The notes under the pieces were generated by a model that was given only the letters and a program-made list of their open reading frames with translations, did no database searches and was not told the DNA's origin. DNA of 64,000 nt, taken from Chromatiaceae bacterium (GTDB taxonomy: Bacteria > Pseudomonadota > Gammaproteobacteria > Chromatiales > Chromatiaceae). The position numbers and the translations under genes are program-made. Positions 44,345-53,106 of the stretch are shown one piece after another (within the stretch, counting starts at the first letter, position 1; each line of letters starts with the position of its first letter). The stretch is from positions 124,001 through 188,000 of the forward strand of contig JACKMU010000008.1 in the NCBI GenBank assembly GCA_024235215.1, written 5' to 3'.

Positions 44345-46471
44345 CTACGCGCTCTCCAGATTCCTTGGCAGATGAATGGTAAATTCTGCCCCGCCTGAGC
44401 TGCGATTTCTACAACTGATAGAACCATGGATCTCTGATACCAGATTTTTCACGATGGTGAGACCCAATCCGGAGTGAACCCCCCCTTTACTGCTCTTTAC
44501 CGGTCGGAAAACGCTATCCAGCATTTCCGGTGGAATTCCCGGGCCGGAATCGGCCACGGTAAGTTCGACGTATTGCGCACCATCGATATTGATGCGATCA
44601 CGGCTGGTGACGGTCAGTACGCCACCCTCTGGCATCGCTTCCACCGCGTTCTTGATCAAATTGGTCAATATCTGCTTCAGACTGTTTCTGCTGGTCAGAA
44701 TCGGCGGCATGCCCGGATCCGTTTGAATATCGGATTTGATGCCTCTTGAGGTGAAATGAGATACCCGGAATATTCCCATGAGATCCCGTAGCAGCTCATT
44801 GATATCGACTGTGCCCTGAACCACTTCGACCGACGGAGAGAAGTCACGCATGCGCAGGATGATATCCGCCACCCGCTCTATCTCTTCACTGAGAATCGTC
44901 AGCTGTTCCTGGACACCGCGCTCACTGCCCAAACGCATGGAGAGCACCTGAAGATAGTTTTTGATGATCGCCAACGGATTACTGGCCTCATGCGCCAGTT
45001 TGTGTATATGAGTCTGTTTCTGCTCCCGCTCGAAGGCGAGCGCCTCATCACGACTCCGGGTCAGCCGCAGCCGCTGGTGGAGCGTCCGTGCAACCGCCTC
45101 GGCCAAGCAATGCAGCAGGTTGGTTTGCTGCTGCAACCGTTCCAGGTCAACCGATGAGAGTCCGGCAGTAAGCACCCCCACAACCTCGGTTCCCACCCCA
45201 AGCGGAATACACAGCATGCCCTCCGTACCGAGCAGTTTGATCAACTGCATGTCTACTATCGAAAGGCGTCCCATCAGGTGTTGATCAAACGAAGAGAGCA
45301 GTTGATTGCCCAGGGAAGCATCGGCCGGTAGGCTTCTGCCTGGTTTCATACGCAGCTGAAACTCTCGCACCACTTCAGGTCGGGTGCAATTGGTTGCCTG
45401 TGGCCGCAAAACCCCTGAGGTAGGTTCGGCGAGAAAACAGATGCCCCTGTTTAGGCCGAACAGAAGCTTTAAATCCTGCAGACTGGCGTTCAGCGCATCC
45501 TCCAGTTCAGAGGAACCCGCCAGATGCTGCTCCACGCCGTTCAGCAACGCGAACTCCCTCACTCTGCGTGCAAGCGCCAGACGCACCTCTTCTCCGTCAG
45601 CACAGTATTCCTGATCTGCTCCCGCATCCGGGTCGAGAGCCAGACCGAGGTCGTCCGCCGCCTTGGCTACATCAGAACGTACCCCGGCCACAAGATCTTC
45701 GACCACCGGCGGTGGCAGCGCAAAAAGCAGACCTGCCTCCTGTACGGCAGCCTCACTCAGGCTGGCGAGGGTGGTTAATTTGTGGGAAAAATTGATCAAT
45801 CTGACCAGTCGGGGAGTTTCCAGAATCCGCTCGGCCGGTTCCCGCTGATATCGCAGTGCATCGCTCAGCATCGAATCCGGATCCCACTCCCAGAGCAGCT
45901 GGGCACTCAACTCATTGCCACTGACCCCGAACAGCCTCTGCTCAGCTTCTCCGAGTGCCTGTTCGTCCCCCGCGCTCTGCAGCAGCTCGGGATAACGATC
46001 CGGCTCCTGGCGCAGAAAAATCAGCCCCCCTATCTGATGCAGCAGTCCTGCCAGGTGGGCTTCATCCGTCGACTCATAGCCAGTCAGCCTGGCCACTCTT
46101 TTGGCTGCACAGGCACAACCAAAAGAGTAACGCCAGAATCTGCCCAGCCATCGTCCGCTGGTCGTATTGAACTGGGAAAAAAAATGATGCACCGCGCTGG
46201 TTATCGCGATGGTCTTGATCGTATCGAGCCCAAGGATGACCAGCAGCCGGTCGAAACTTTTTATCTCACTCCATCGGGTATGGGCGGATGAGTCGGCTGC
46301 AGATATCAACTTCGCGCAGAGTCCTGCGTCCGTCTGAATAATCGTGGACAACTCTTCGAAACTGACCCCAGGCTTATGACAAGACTCCAGCAATTTCAGT
46401 AAAACATGGGGAATCGAAGGTATCTGGCCCAGATCACATTTTTGTATATTATTGTTTTGAACCCCAACCAT
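44345..46471 (-). CDS. HDOD-GAF histidine kinase
   Basis: A 708-residue soluble sensor kinase. An N-terminal HDOD domain (about residues 10-210; IPSIPHVLLKLLESC, LAGLLHQIGGLIFL) is followed by a GAF-like region (about 300-460). The HisKA dimerisation helix has His494 in KLAHEASNPLAIIKNYLQ. The HATPase has the N box LTNLIKNAVEAM, G1 ADSGPGIPPEM and G2 GLGLTIVKNL. HDOD-kinase fusions are often involved in motility or c-di-GMP control. It is divergent from the FlhG-like gene (36 bp apart) and precedes the REC-PAS-GGDEF-EAL gene, so the three may form a module. Confidence 0.92.
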   Translation of the reverse strand: MVGVQNNNIQKCDLGQIPSIPHVLLKLLESCHKPGVSFEELSTIIQTDAGLCAKLISAADSSAHTRWSEIKSFDRLLVILGLDTIKTIAITSAVHHFFSQFNTTSGRWLGRFWRYSFGCACAAKRVARLTGYESTDEAHLAGLLHQIGGLIFLRQEPDRYPELLQSAGDEQALGEAEQRLFGVSGNELSAQLLWEWDPDSMLSDALRYQREPAERILETPRLVRLINFSHKLTTLASLSEAAVQEAGLLFALPPPVVEDLVAGVRSDVAKAADDLGLALDPDAGADQEYCADGEEVRLALARRVREFALLNGVEQHLAGSSELEDALNASLQDLKLLFGLNRGICFLAEPTSGVLRPQATNCTRPEVVREFQLRMKPGRSLPADASLGNQLLSSFDQHLMGRLSIVDMQLIKLLGTEGMLCIPLGVGTEVVGVLTAGLSSVDLERLQQQTNLLHCLAEAVARTLHQRLRLTRSRDEALAFEREQKQTHIHKLAHEASNPLAIIKNYLQVLSMRLGSERGVQEQLTILSEEIERVADIILRMRDFSPSVEVVQGTVDINELLRDLMGIFRVSHFTSRGIKSDIQTDPGMPPILTSRNSLKQILTNLIKNAVEAMPEGGVLTVTSRDRINIDGAQYVELTVADSGPGIPPEMLDSVFRPVKSSKGGVHSGLGLTIVKNLVSEIHGSISCRNRSSGGAEFTIHLPRNLESA

Positions 46472-46507
46472 AGCCGGATTACTGTACCAGATCTCAGTAC
46501 CATATCA

Positions 46508-47467
46508 ATGAATCAAAATCGGCTTCCCAAGAGAAACCTGTTCCCGGAGAGCGCCATCGTACCAAACAACTTCAATCACCCCCCTCCTCAGCCGAAGTCT
46601 GCCCGACTCCTGGCACTGCTCAATGCTGATGTAGACGGTAAAAACCGGGTCGATTTTAGTGCCGTACTGGCACGACAGGAAATAGGCGTCTGCCTGATCG
46701 CGGCGGGCGCCCCGATCGATCCCCGGCTGTCATTGCAGGAGTTAGTGAATGGTGATGAACCGACTAAACCGCTACCGCCCCCGGAACCGGATGGCGTACT
46801 CAGGCTCTCCGCTGGAGAGTGCCTCAGCCGATTCAGTGAGCTGGACTCACGCCAGCAGTCGCGATTGATCAAGCTGATATGTCAACTGGAGTCGACGTTC
46901 GACTACATTATCATCGAGACAGAGTCGGAACCGGGTGCAGCTCTACCGAGGATTTTTCAGGCTGCGTCCCTGATGCTGCTGGCCGTTGCACCCACAGCCG
47001 AGTCGCTGGCCTACGCCTTCGAGTTGCTGCGGACAATCAGGAAGGAGTACACGGAAAAGCATGTTCAGGTTCTCCTGATCCACCCGGGAGCACTGCCGAG
47101 TGCTTCCGGCACCTTCAATCGACTGGAGCATGTGGCTTCCAGGTACCTGCAGATGGAGATCGGGTATCTTGGGCATCTCGATCCAGCTGACGCCGGGCGG
47201 AGCGAGGCGGTCGTCACTCGATTTTGCGCCGCCACCAGGACCATCCAATCTGCAACCAGGCTGAGTGACCATTTGTGCGGACTCTGCCCGGTGGAATTCA
47301 CGGCTGGAAAGGGCCCATCTGTGCGAGAGGCCGGCCAGGTCAGTCAACCGGAGGCGAACGCTTTGCACCCATTTGCAGATGGTTCACAGGAGCGCCGCGA
47401 TCAGCAGTCTCTCCGTGCTGCCATCCTGGGTGCCGCCCTGCTGGCGGAGAGAGAAGCGCTCGACTAA
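46508..47467 (+). CDS. FlhG/MinD-like protein without a Walker A motif
   Basis: A 319-residue protein whose middle and C-terminal parts look like a MinD/ParA/FlhG ATPase. FDYIIIETESEPGAALPRIF matches the switch/Walker B region, with Glu where Asp is usual. AASLMLLAVAPTAESLAYAF and RYLQMEIGYLGHLDPADAGR match later strands. The N-terminal P-loop (KGGxGKT) is absent; the N-terminus is instead a Pro/Asn-rich stretch leading into RLLALLNADVDGKNRVDF. It therefore probably cannot hydrolyse ATP in the normal way. The ATG at 46508 is preferred over 46406, which would overlap the divergent kinase gene. No flagellar gene lies nearby. Confidence 0.75.
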   Translation: MNQNRLPKRNLFPESAIVPNNFNHPPPQPKSARLLALLNADVDGKNRVDFSAVLARQEIGVCLIAAGAPIDPRLSLQELVNGDEPTKPLPPPEPDGVLRLSAGECLSRFSELDSRQQSRLIKLICQLESTFDYIIIETESEPGAALPRIFQAASLMLLAVAPTAESLAYAFELLRTIRKEYTEKHVQVLLIHPGALPSASGTFNRLEHVASRYLQMEIGYLGHLDPADAGRSEAVVTRFCAATRTIQSATRLSDHLCGLCPVEFTAGKGPSVREAGQVSQPEANALHPFADGSQERRDQQSLRAAILGAALLAEREALD

Positions 47468-47522
47468 CCCCTTCCCGATCTGTTCCCGGCACAGGATACT
47501 CAGGCTGCCAGCCAGCACCACT

Positions 47523-47888
47523 TCAACCCAGCAGTACCAACAGCCAGACAGTGAACGCGATGGTGATACTCAGGAACACGGCAGCCGAGCCCATGTCCTT
47601 GGCCCGTCCCGACAGCTCATGCTGCTGGCCACCAAATCTGTCAACCACCGCCTCTATCGCCGAGTTGAGAATCTCGGCCAACGGTACCAACAGCAGGCTG
47701 CCCACCAACAGCGCTCGTTCGAGTCCGTTGCGACCCAACCAGAGCCCGAATGGCAGCAGCAGCAGCAGCGCCAGCACCTCCTGGCGAAAGGCTTCCTCGT
47801 GTTTGAAGCAGGCTTTGAAGCCGGCTATCGAGTAGTACCAGGCATTCACCAGACGCCGGATTCCGGTGGCACGCTGGTCAGCCATCAT
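47523..47888 (-). CDS. dgkA: Diacylglycerol kinase
   Basis: A 121-residue inner-membrane enzyme with three membrane helices that phosphorylates diacylglycerol for phospholipid recycling. Signatures are WYYSIAGFKACFKHEEAFRQ, the catalytic AEILNSAIEAVVDR and GRAKDMGSAAVFLS. Two consecutive ATG codons (47888 and 47885) follow a GGGAGGG sequence; the second gives better spacing. The same frame continues open upstream to 48041 without a good start. It lies close behind gcvH and a small uncertain ORF. Confidence 0.9.
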   Translation of the reverse strand: MMADQRATGIRRLVNAWYYSIAGFKACFKHEEAFRQEVLALLLLLPFGLWLGRNGLERALLVGSLLLVPLAEILNSAIEAVVDRFGGQQHELSGRAKDMGSAAVFLSITIAFTVWLLVLLG

Positions 47889-48108
47889 CCCTCCCGCCCG
47901 GCTGGATGCCACTTTGTGACCGGCATCGGCCGGTAGCACCCGCAGGTCGTAGGGCGCCCCTCTCCAGTTCCGGTTCGCATTTAATCGCCCGCGGGTTACC
48001 GAGCGTGACGACCCATTCATAACACAGCTGTTTGCGTTCACGCTGCTGCATGCCCAGGGCTGCGGGAATCTTTGGAAGCTCCTCGCGCAAGTGCAGAACG
48101 AGTGGCAT
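47878..48108 (-). CDS. Uncertain small ORF between gcvH and dgkA
   Basis: A 76-codon frame starting MPLVLHLREELPKIPAALGM and continuing RERKQLCYEWVVTLGNPR, with codon use like its neighbours for about the first 45 codons. After that, the frame running into dgkA looks more coding (PYDLRVLPADAGHKVASS), as if the reading frame had shifted near 47960. It starts 21 bp after the gcvH stop. It could be a short gene, a frameshifted remnant fused to the dgkA frame, or chance. I do not recognise a family. Confidence 0.3.
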   Translation of the reverse strand: MPLVLHLREELPKIPAALGMQQRERKQLCYEWVVTLGNPRAIKCEPELERGALRPAGATGRCRSQSGIQPGGRDDG

Positions 48109-48128
48109 TCTTAACGCCTGATCTGCGC

Positions 48129-48524
48129 TCAATGTTCGTCGGAATCAATGATACCGGCATACTCGTCGGCATCCATCAGTTCTTCCAGGTCGGCCGGATC
48201 GCTCATCTTCACCGAGAAGAGCCAACCCGCACCATACGCATCCTGGTTGACTATTTCCGGTGCGTCGCCCAGCGCCTCGTTAACGACTAACACCTCTCCG
48301 GAGACTGGGCTGTAAATATCCGACGCAGCCTTTACCGACTCGACCACTGCGCACTCACTACCGGCAACCAGCGACTCTCCCACCTCTGGCAACTCAACGA
48401 ACACCAGGTCGCCCAACTGCACCTGCGCATGATCGGTAATTCCGACGACGACCGTACCATCGCCCTCATCCCGTACCCATTCATGACTCTTCGCGTATTT
48501 AAGATCAGTTGGTATGTTGTTCAT
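48129..48524 (-). CDS. gcvH: Glycine cleavage system H protein
   Basis: A 131-residue lipoyl carrier protein. It begins NNIPTDLKYAKSHEWVRDEG. The lipoyl-lysine is K65 in the motif AVVESVKAASDIYSPVSGEV. It shuttles the aminomethyl group between glycine cleavage subunits. In enterobacteria the order is ygfB-pepP-ubiH-ubiI-gcvT-gcvH-gcvP. Here gcvH follows ubiI, but gcvT and gcvP are missing from the window, so the other subunits must be encoded elsewhere or the H protein has another role such as lipoate relay. Confidence 0.95.
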   Translation of the reverse strand: MNNIPTDLKYAKSHEWVRDEGDGTVVVGITDHAQVQLGDLVFVELPEVGESLVAGSECAVVESVKAASDIYSPVSGEVLVVNEALGDAPEIVNQDAYGAGWLFSVKMSDPADLEELMDADEYAGIIDSDEH

Positions 48525-48575
48525 CTTCGATCTCCCTGGTTGATAATAGTAGGGCGGGACTTGATTACACTTGCA

Positions 48576-49850
48576 CTATGTCGATGCGCGACCGGGCTGA
48601 CGCTTCCAACCAGCGCCTCCAGGATGGTATCTGGCCAGCTCCGGCAACTCTCCAGTCAATCCCATGGCGCGGCGTACCAGCATCCTTTTGAACGGGCCGG
48701 CAGCATCCGTCAGGTTGAGGCCAAGGTTGCGCAGCAGACAGAGTGGTGGATTATCGTTACTGAATATCCGTTTGAACAGATCCATCAGGGTCAGCATCTC
48801 CATATTTGCACCTCTCCTGGCACGCTCATAACGGCGCAGCGTGGCGTGGCTGCCCAGCGGACGTCGCTGCGCGCGCGCATCCTGTACCACCTCAGCGAGA
48901 ACCGCCGCATCGAGAAATCCCAGATTGACCCCCTGCCCCGCCAGCGGATGAATGCCATGTGCCGCATCGCCGATCAGCGCCACCCCGTCGGCAACGTACC
49001 ACTGCGCATGTCGCCGCTGCAGCGGAAAGCTGGTGCGCGTTCCCACCCGGAGTATCCGGCCAAGGCAGAATTCGCTGGCCAGTTCAAGCTCACGACAGAA
49101 TGCGTCTTCATCAAGGCCGAGCAGATAGTCGGCCTGATCGGGCAGGGTAGACCAAACGATGGAACACTCTCCTCCGGCGATTGGCAGAAACGCCAGAGGA
49201 CCAGTCGGCATAAAACGCTGACGGGCCACTTCACCATGCGCTCTCTCCGGCCGCACGGCCGCAACAACAGCCCGCTGATCATAGCTCCAGCCGGTAAACG
49301 GTATACCTGCCAGCGCTCTGAGCCGGGAGTTCGCACCATCAGCTGCGACAATCAGTTGCGCTTCGATCCGCCTGCCGCTGGCCAATATCAGCGCTGGTCT
49401 CTCGCCACTCAGATCGAGTCGATCGAGGGTGTCGGGACAGAGCAAGTGGATATTCCCCAGCTGGCGCAGGCACTCCCATAGTGCCAGCTGAGTCACCCGA
49501 TTCTCCACGATGTGCCCGAGATCCGGTTCCCCGATATCTGCGGCTTCAAATCGGATGCTGCCGTTACCGGCCGCATCCCAGACGAACATACCGCGGTACG
49601 GAGAGACGCGCATCTGCGCCATACGCTGCCAGACACCCAGGTTCTCCAGAATGTATTGTGAGGCACGGGTCAGCGCCGAAACGCGCAGATCCACCTGTTC
49701 GCGCGACCAGTCGGCATCAGGCGCCGACCGCTCCACCAACGCCAGTTTGAAATCCTGCTGCGCCAGCGCACAAGCGAGCGCGCTGCCGACCATGCCGGCC
49801 CCCACGATAGCCAGGTCACAACGGACTACCTGCTGTGGCTTAACATCCAA
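48576..49850 (-). CDS. FAD-dependent ubiquinone hydroxylase, UbiI/VisC type
   Basis: A 424-residue flavin monooxygenase of the UbiH/UbiF/UbiI/COQ6 family that adds a ring hydroxyl in ubiquinone synthesis. The FAD dinucleotide fold is DLAIVGAGMVGSALACALAQ, the DG motif is IVAADGANSRLRALAG, and the second FAD motif is GVALIGDAAHGIHPLAGQGV. Position next to ubiH favours UbiI (C5 hydroxylation), but family members differ in regiospecificity and one enzyme may do several steps. It overlaps ubiH by 11 bp. Confidence 0.88.
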   Translation of the reverse strand: MDVKPQQVVRCDLAIVGAGMVGSALACALAQQDFKLALVERSAPDADWSREQVDLRVSALTRASQYILENLGVWQRMAQMRVSPYRGMFVWDAAGNGSIRFEAADIGEPDLGHIVENRVTQLALWECLRQLGNIHLLCPDTLDRLDLSGERPALILASGRRIEAQLIVAADGANSRLRALAGIPFTGWSYDQRAVVAAVRPERAHGEVARQRFMPTGPLAFLPIAGGECSIVWSTLPDQADYLLGLDEDAFCRELELASEFCLGRILRVGTRTSFPLQRRHAQWYVADGVALIGDAAHGIHPLAGQGVNLGFLDAAVLAEVVQDARAQRRPLGSHATLRRYERARRGANMEMLTLMDLFKRIFSNDNPPLCLLRNLGLNLTDAAGPFKRMLVRRAMGLTGELPELARYHPGGAGWKRQPGRAST

Positions 49851-51066
49851 TGCTCAACCCCCGGGCAAGCCGTGGCAGGCGACCATTGACGCCCATGAAT
49901 TGACGGGTCAACAGATGTTTCATCGGTGGCATCATATCCAACGCCAGCATACCCAGATCACGTGCCAGGCGCACCGGGGGCAGCGGATTGGTAAACAGTC
50001 GCACCAATCCATCGGTCATCAGCGCGGACAGCTGTTGATCGCGCTGCCGCCAGGCAGCATAGTGCCGGAGTATTTTCAGCGAGCCCGGATCCTGCGCTTG
50101 GCGACGGGCTTCCACCAATACTTCGGCCAGTACCGCAACATCCCGGATACCCAGGTTGAACCCCTGTCCGGTGATCGGGTGCAGCGCATGTGCAGCATTG
50201 CCGATCAACGCCACGCGCGGTCGGATAAACTCTTTGGCGCGCACCAGGCTAAGTGGATAACTTGATCGCTGCCCAGCCCGCTGAAAGCGCCCCAGACGAT
50301 AACCGAAACGCTCCTGCACCTGCGCCAGGAATGCAGCATCCCCCAGCGCCATCACCTGCGGCAGGTTCCCGTCTTCAACCGTCCAGACCAGTCCGTACCT
50401 GCCCTGATTCAGCGGCAGCATGGCCATGGGTCCGCTCTCGGTGAAGCGCTCAAACGCAGTTCCATTAGGCGCCACGCCGGGAGTGAGATTGCTGATCACC
50501 GCACTCTGACCATAACCCCATTCAACCGCCTCCATTCCCAGCTGTTGGCGAATTTTTGAACGTGTGCCATCGGCTGCCACCAACAGCTGGCCACGCAGGG
50601 TCCGCTCCGCGTTATCCTGGGAGATGGTTACCTCGACCGCGACGCCGGAAACTTCGAAGTCGACCAGAGAAGCGGGACAGAAGAGCGCGACATCGGGCAT
50701 GTCATCGAGTCCCTGAAGCAGGCTGTTCCCAAGATCGTGACCGGTCGCCACATAACCCAGCGCATCCACATTCAGCTGCTGGTGATCCAGCCGGGTAAAT
50801 CCGAAGTTTCCCCGGTCGGAGACATGGATGTGCCGGATCGGCTCAACCTTGGGTGAGAGCGCCGACCACAGGCCCATCCCTTCCAGGATCAACCGGGTCC
50901 CGTGGGCAAGCGCGATCGCCCGATCATCATAACTCGGCTGCCGTTGCGAGCTAAGTGACCAGGATTCGATGACCGCCATGCTCAGCCCACAGCCGGAGAG
51001 TGCACGCGCCAGGCTGGCACCCACCATTCCCCCACCGACGATAATGAGATCAAACTCCCGATTCAT
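49840..51066 (-). CDS. ubiH: 2-octaprenyl-6-methoxyphenol hydroxylase UbiH
   Basis: A 408-residue flavin monooxygenase acting in aerobic ubiquinone biosynthesis. It has FDLIIVGGGMVGASLARALS at the N-terminus, LLVAADGTRSKIRQQLGME as the DG motif, and VALIGNAAHALHPITGQGFN. The ATG at 51066 gives the family start MNREFDL; a TTG four codons upstream is less likely. The GNAAH in place of GDAAH in the FAD motif is typical of UbiH. It lies between pepP and the UbiI-like gene as in E. coli. Confidence 0.92.
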   Translation of the reverse strand: MNREFDLIIVGGGMVGASLARALSGCGLSMAVIESWSLSSQRQPSYDDRAIALAHGTRLILEGMGLWSALSPKVEPIRHIHVSDRGNFGFTRLDHQQLNVDALGYVATGHDLGNSLLQGLDDMPDVALFCPASLVDFEVSGVAVEVTISQDNAERTLRGQLLVAADGTRSKIRQQLGMEAVEWGYGQSAVISNLTPGVAPNGTAFERFTESGPMAMLPLNQGRYGLVWTVEDGNLPQVMALGDAAFLAQVQERFGYRLGRFQRAGQRSSYPLSLVRAKEFIRPRVALIGNAAHALHPITGQGFNLGIRDVAVLAEVLVEARRQAQDPGSLKILRHYAAWRQRDQQLSALMTDGLVRLFTNPLPPVRLARDLGMLALDMMPPMKHLLTRQFMGVNGRLPRLARGLSIGC

Positions 51067-51091
51067 AGCCTTCCGCAATCCCAGGAAATAA

Positions 51092-51115
51092 CATCAGCAT
51101 CAGCATCAGCATCAG
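51092..51115. repeat. Four copies of a CATCAG hexamer
   Basis: Four perfect tandem copies of a 6-bp unit in the short gap between the pepP stop and the ubiH start, overlapping the pepP stop codon. Copy-number change would alter the spacing and the pepP C-terminus; the ubiH ribosome binding site (CCAGGAA on the plus strand side) is just outside. It could be a slippage-prone site but is short. Confidence 0.7.
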
Positions 51116-52434
51116 CGCTCAGGCTGCTGCTTCGCCATCAATGTCTCAATCTCCTGCACACTCTTAGGAACATCCTTACTCAGAATTTCGCAGCCGGTTT
51201 TGGTCACGACCACATCATCTTCGATGCGAATGCCTATATTCCACCACTTCCTGGCGACGCCTTTGCTACGACCGGGAATATAGAGCCCGGGTTCCACAGT
51301 CAGCACCATGCCGGGTTCCAGCATGCGCCATGCGCCATCCACTTTGTAGTCGCCCACGTCGTGTACGTCCATGCCCAGCCAATGACCGGTCCGATGCATA
51401 TAGAAGCGTTTATAAGCCTCTTTTTCAATCACACTGGAGAGATCCCCCTTGAGTATCCCCAGTTCGATCAGACCGCGGGTGATCACCCGCACCGCCGCAT
51501 CATGCGGATCGTTCCAGTGATTGCCCGGCTTCACCTTCTCAATCGCCGCCAGTTGAGCCTCCAGCACCAGCTCATAAAGCGCCTGCTGGGGTGCCGTGAA
51601 GCGACCATTGACCGGGAATGTGCGGGTGATATCCGAAGCGTAGCAGTCAAGTTCACAACCGGCATCGATAAGCAGCAGATCTCCGTCACGCAGCAGATCC
51701 CTGTTGTCAATGTAGTGCAAGACGCAACCGTTGGCGCCACCCCCGACAATCGGAGAGTAGGCCTGTTCGCGGGCGCCGGCAACGGCACAGGTGTGGATTA
51801 TCTCCGCTTCGACCTGCCACTCCCCGATACCCGGTCGGCAGATCTGCATTGCCCGCAGATGAGCTCTGGCTGAGATTTTCGCTGCGTCACGCATCTTCTT
51901 TATTTCAGAGCGGCTTTTGTACAGCCGCATGTCGTGCAGATAGTGGTCCAGTGCGACGAACTCGAGCGGCCCCTGGATACCGGCTCTGCTCTTTTCACGG
52001 ATCCCACTGATCCACTCTGACATCCGTTTGTCCAACTCGGTGCTGTAGCCCATCGCGTAATACACCCGTTCACACTGCTCCAGCATGCGCGGCAATATCT
52101 CATCCAGATCTCCGATCGGAAACGAGTCCTCTGCGTCGAACTCCTCTTTTGCCCCCTCCTGACCGTAGCGCGGACCATCCCACACCTCCTTGTCCAAATC
52201 ACGCTCCTGGCAGAACAGGATAAACTCTGCCGGTTTACGTCCGGGAATCAGCGCCAGCACCGCATTGGGTTCCGGAAAGCCGGTCAGATAGTAGAAATCG
52301 CTGTCCGGCCGGTAGCGGTAATGGGCATCACGATTTCTGCGCGCCATTGGTGCCGACGGCAAAATTGCAATACTGCCCGGCCCCATCATGCGCATCAACT
52401 GCCCGCGGCGCCGTTTGTATTCGTTGGTGCTCAT
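51112..52434 (-). CDS. pepP: Xaa-Pro aminopeptidase
   Basis: A 440-residue dimetal peptidase that removes an N-terminal residue before proline. The pita-bread fold ligands are visible: Asp in LLIDAGCELDCYASDITRTF, His in HRTGHWLGMDVHDVGDY, Glu in MVLTVEPGLYIPG and Glu in GIRIEDDVVVTKTG. The N-terminal creatinase-like domain starts NEYKRRRGQLMRMMGPGSIA. Length is standard. It lies between ygfB and ubiH in the conserved order. Confidence 0.96.
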   Translation of the reverse strand: MSTNEYKRRRGQLMRMMGPGSIAILPSAPMARRNRDAHYRYRPDSDFYYLTGFPEPNAVLALIPGRKPAEFILFCQERDLDKEVWDGPRYGQEGAKEEFDAEDSFPIGDLDEILPRMLEQCERVYYAMGYSTELDKRMSEWISGIREKSRAGIQGPLEFVALDHYLHDMRLYKSRSEIKKMRDAAKISARAHLRAMQICRPGIGEWQVEAEIIHTCAVAGAREQAYSPIVGGGANGCVLHYIDNRDLLRDGDLLLIDAGCELDCYASDITRTFPVNGRFTAPQQALYELVLEAQLAAIEKVKPGNHWNDPHDAAVRVITRGLIELGILKGDLSSVIEKEAYKRFYMHRTGHWLGMDVHDVGDYKVDGAWRMLEPGMVLTVEPGLYIPGRSKGVARKWWNIGIRIEDDVVVTKTGCEILSKDVPKSVQEIETLMAKQQPER

Positions 52435-52442
52435 GTGTGTGA

Positions 52443-52988
52443 TTACCCTTGTCCAACCAGATCGTCGTAGATCAACATCGTCGCCACCCGCAGAAATTCT
52501 GCAACCTGCATCAACGCCTCCTCCTCCTCTTCATCATGCTCGTTCAACTCATCCAGTTCCATCCGGGTGATCTCCCCGAAGTCGGCCAAAGCCTCCCGGG
52601 TGCTCTCAGAAAACTCACGTGCGTCATCCACAGCTGCCAACCCCACTCCGTAGAGAAACCCTTCACTCCAGTCACGCACAGCGGCGGCACGTAAACCAAG
52701 CGGATGCCTGTCGTCCGGGAGCAGCAGTTCGAAACCCAACTCTGGATCCATCATCGCCATGGACGTCTGTGCATACAGCTGGTGCAGCGTACGCTGGCAC
52801 TCCGCCCGGAGCAGATCTCCGTTGTCGGGCGACGAAAACAGCTCGGCAAACCAGCGCTCGCAGGCATCGGCGCTATTGGCACAGAGGAGTCCGCACAGCA
52901 TCCCGTGCACTTCCGCACCACTTAGCTCCACGTCCGCGGAAGCGAGGCGGTGCTCCAACTCCTCGTTCGACACTATTGAATCTGACAT
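52443..52988 (-). CDS. ygfB: YgfB/YecA-type UPF0149 protein
   Basis: A 181-residue mostly helical protein of the UPF0149 family. From the ATG at 52988 it begins MSDSIVSNEELEHRLASADV. It contains LSGAEVHGMLCGLLCANS, DWSEGFLYGVGLA and an acidic stretch LNEHDEEEEEALMQVAEFLR. In Pseudomonas aeruginosa YgfB affects beta-lactam resistance by repressing ampDh3; elsewhere its role is unknown. It is the first gene of ygfB-pepP-ubiH-ubiI. Confidence 0.9.
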   Translation of the reverse strand: MSDSIVSNEELEHRLASADVELSGAEVHGMLCGLLCANSADACERWFAELFSSPDNGDLLRAECQRTLHQLYAQTSMAMMDPELGFELLLPDDRHPLGLRAAAVRDWSEGFLYGVGLAAVDDAREFSESTREALADFGEITRMELDELNEHDEEEEEALMQVAEFLRVATMLIYDDLVGQG

Positions 52989-53106
52989 AATGCATGCATC
53001 TCTGTTACCGCGTTGGCTGCTACCGTCCGGCCCCGACAAAACAGGGAAAGCATAACATGCTGTGGATAGCGTTGACCGAATCGATCGCTCATTCTATATT
53101 GATCGG

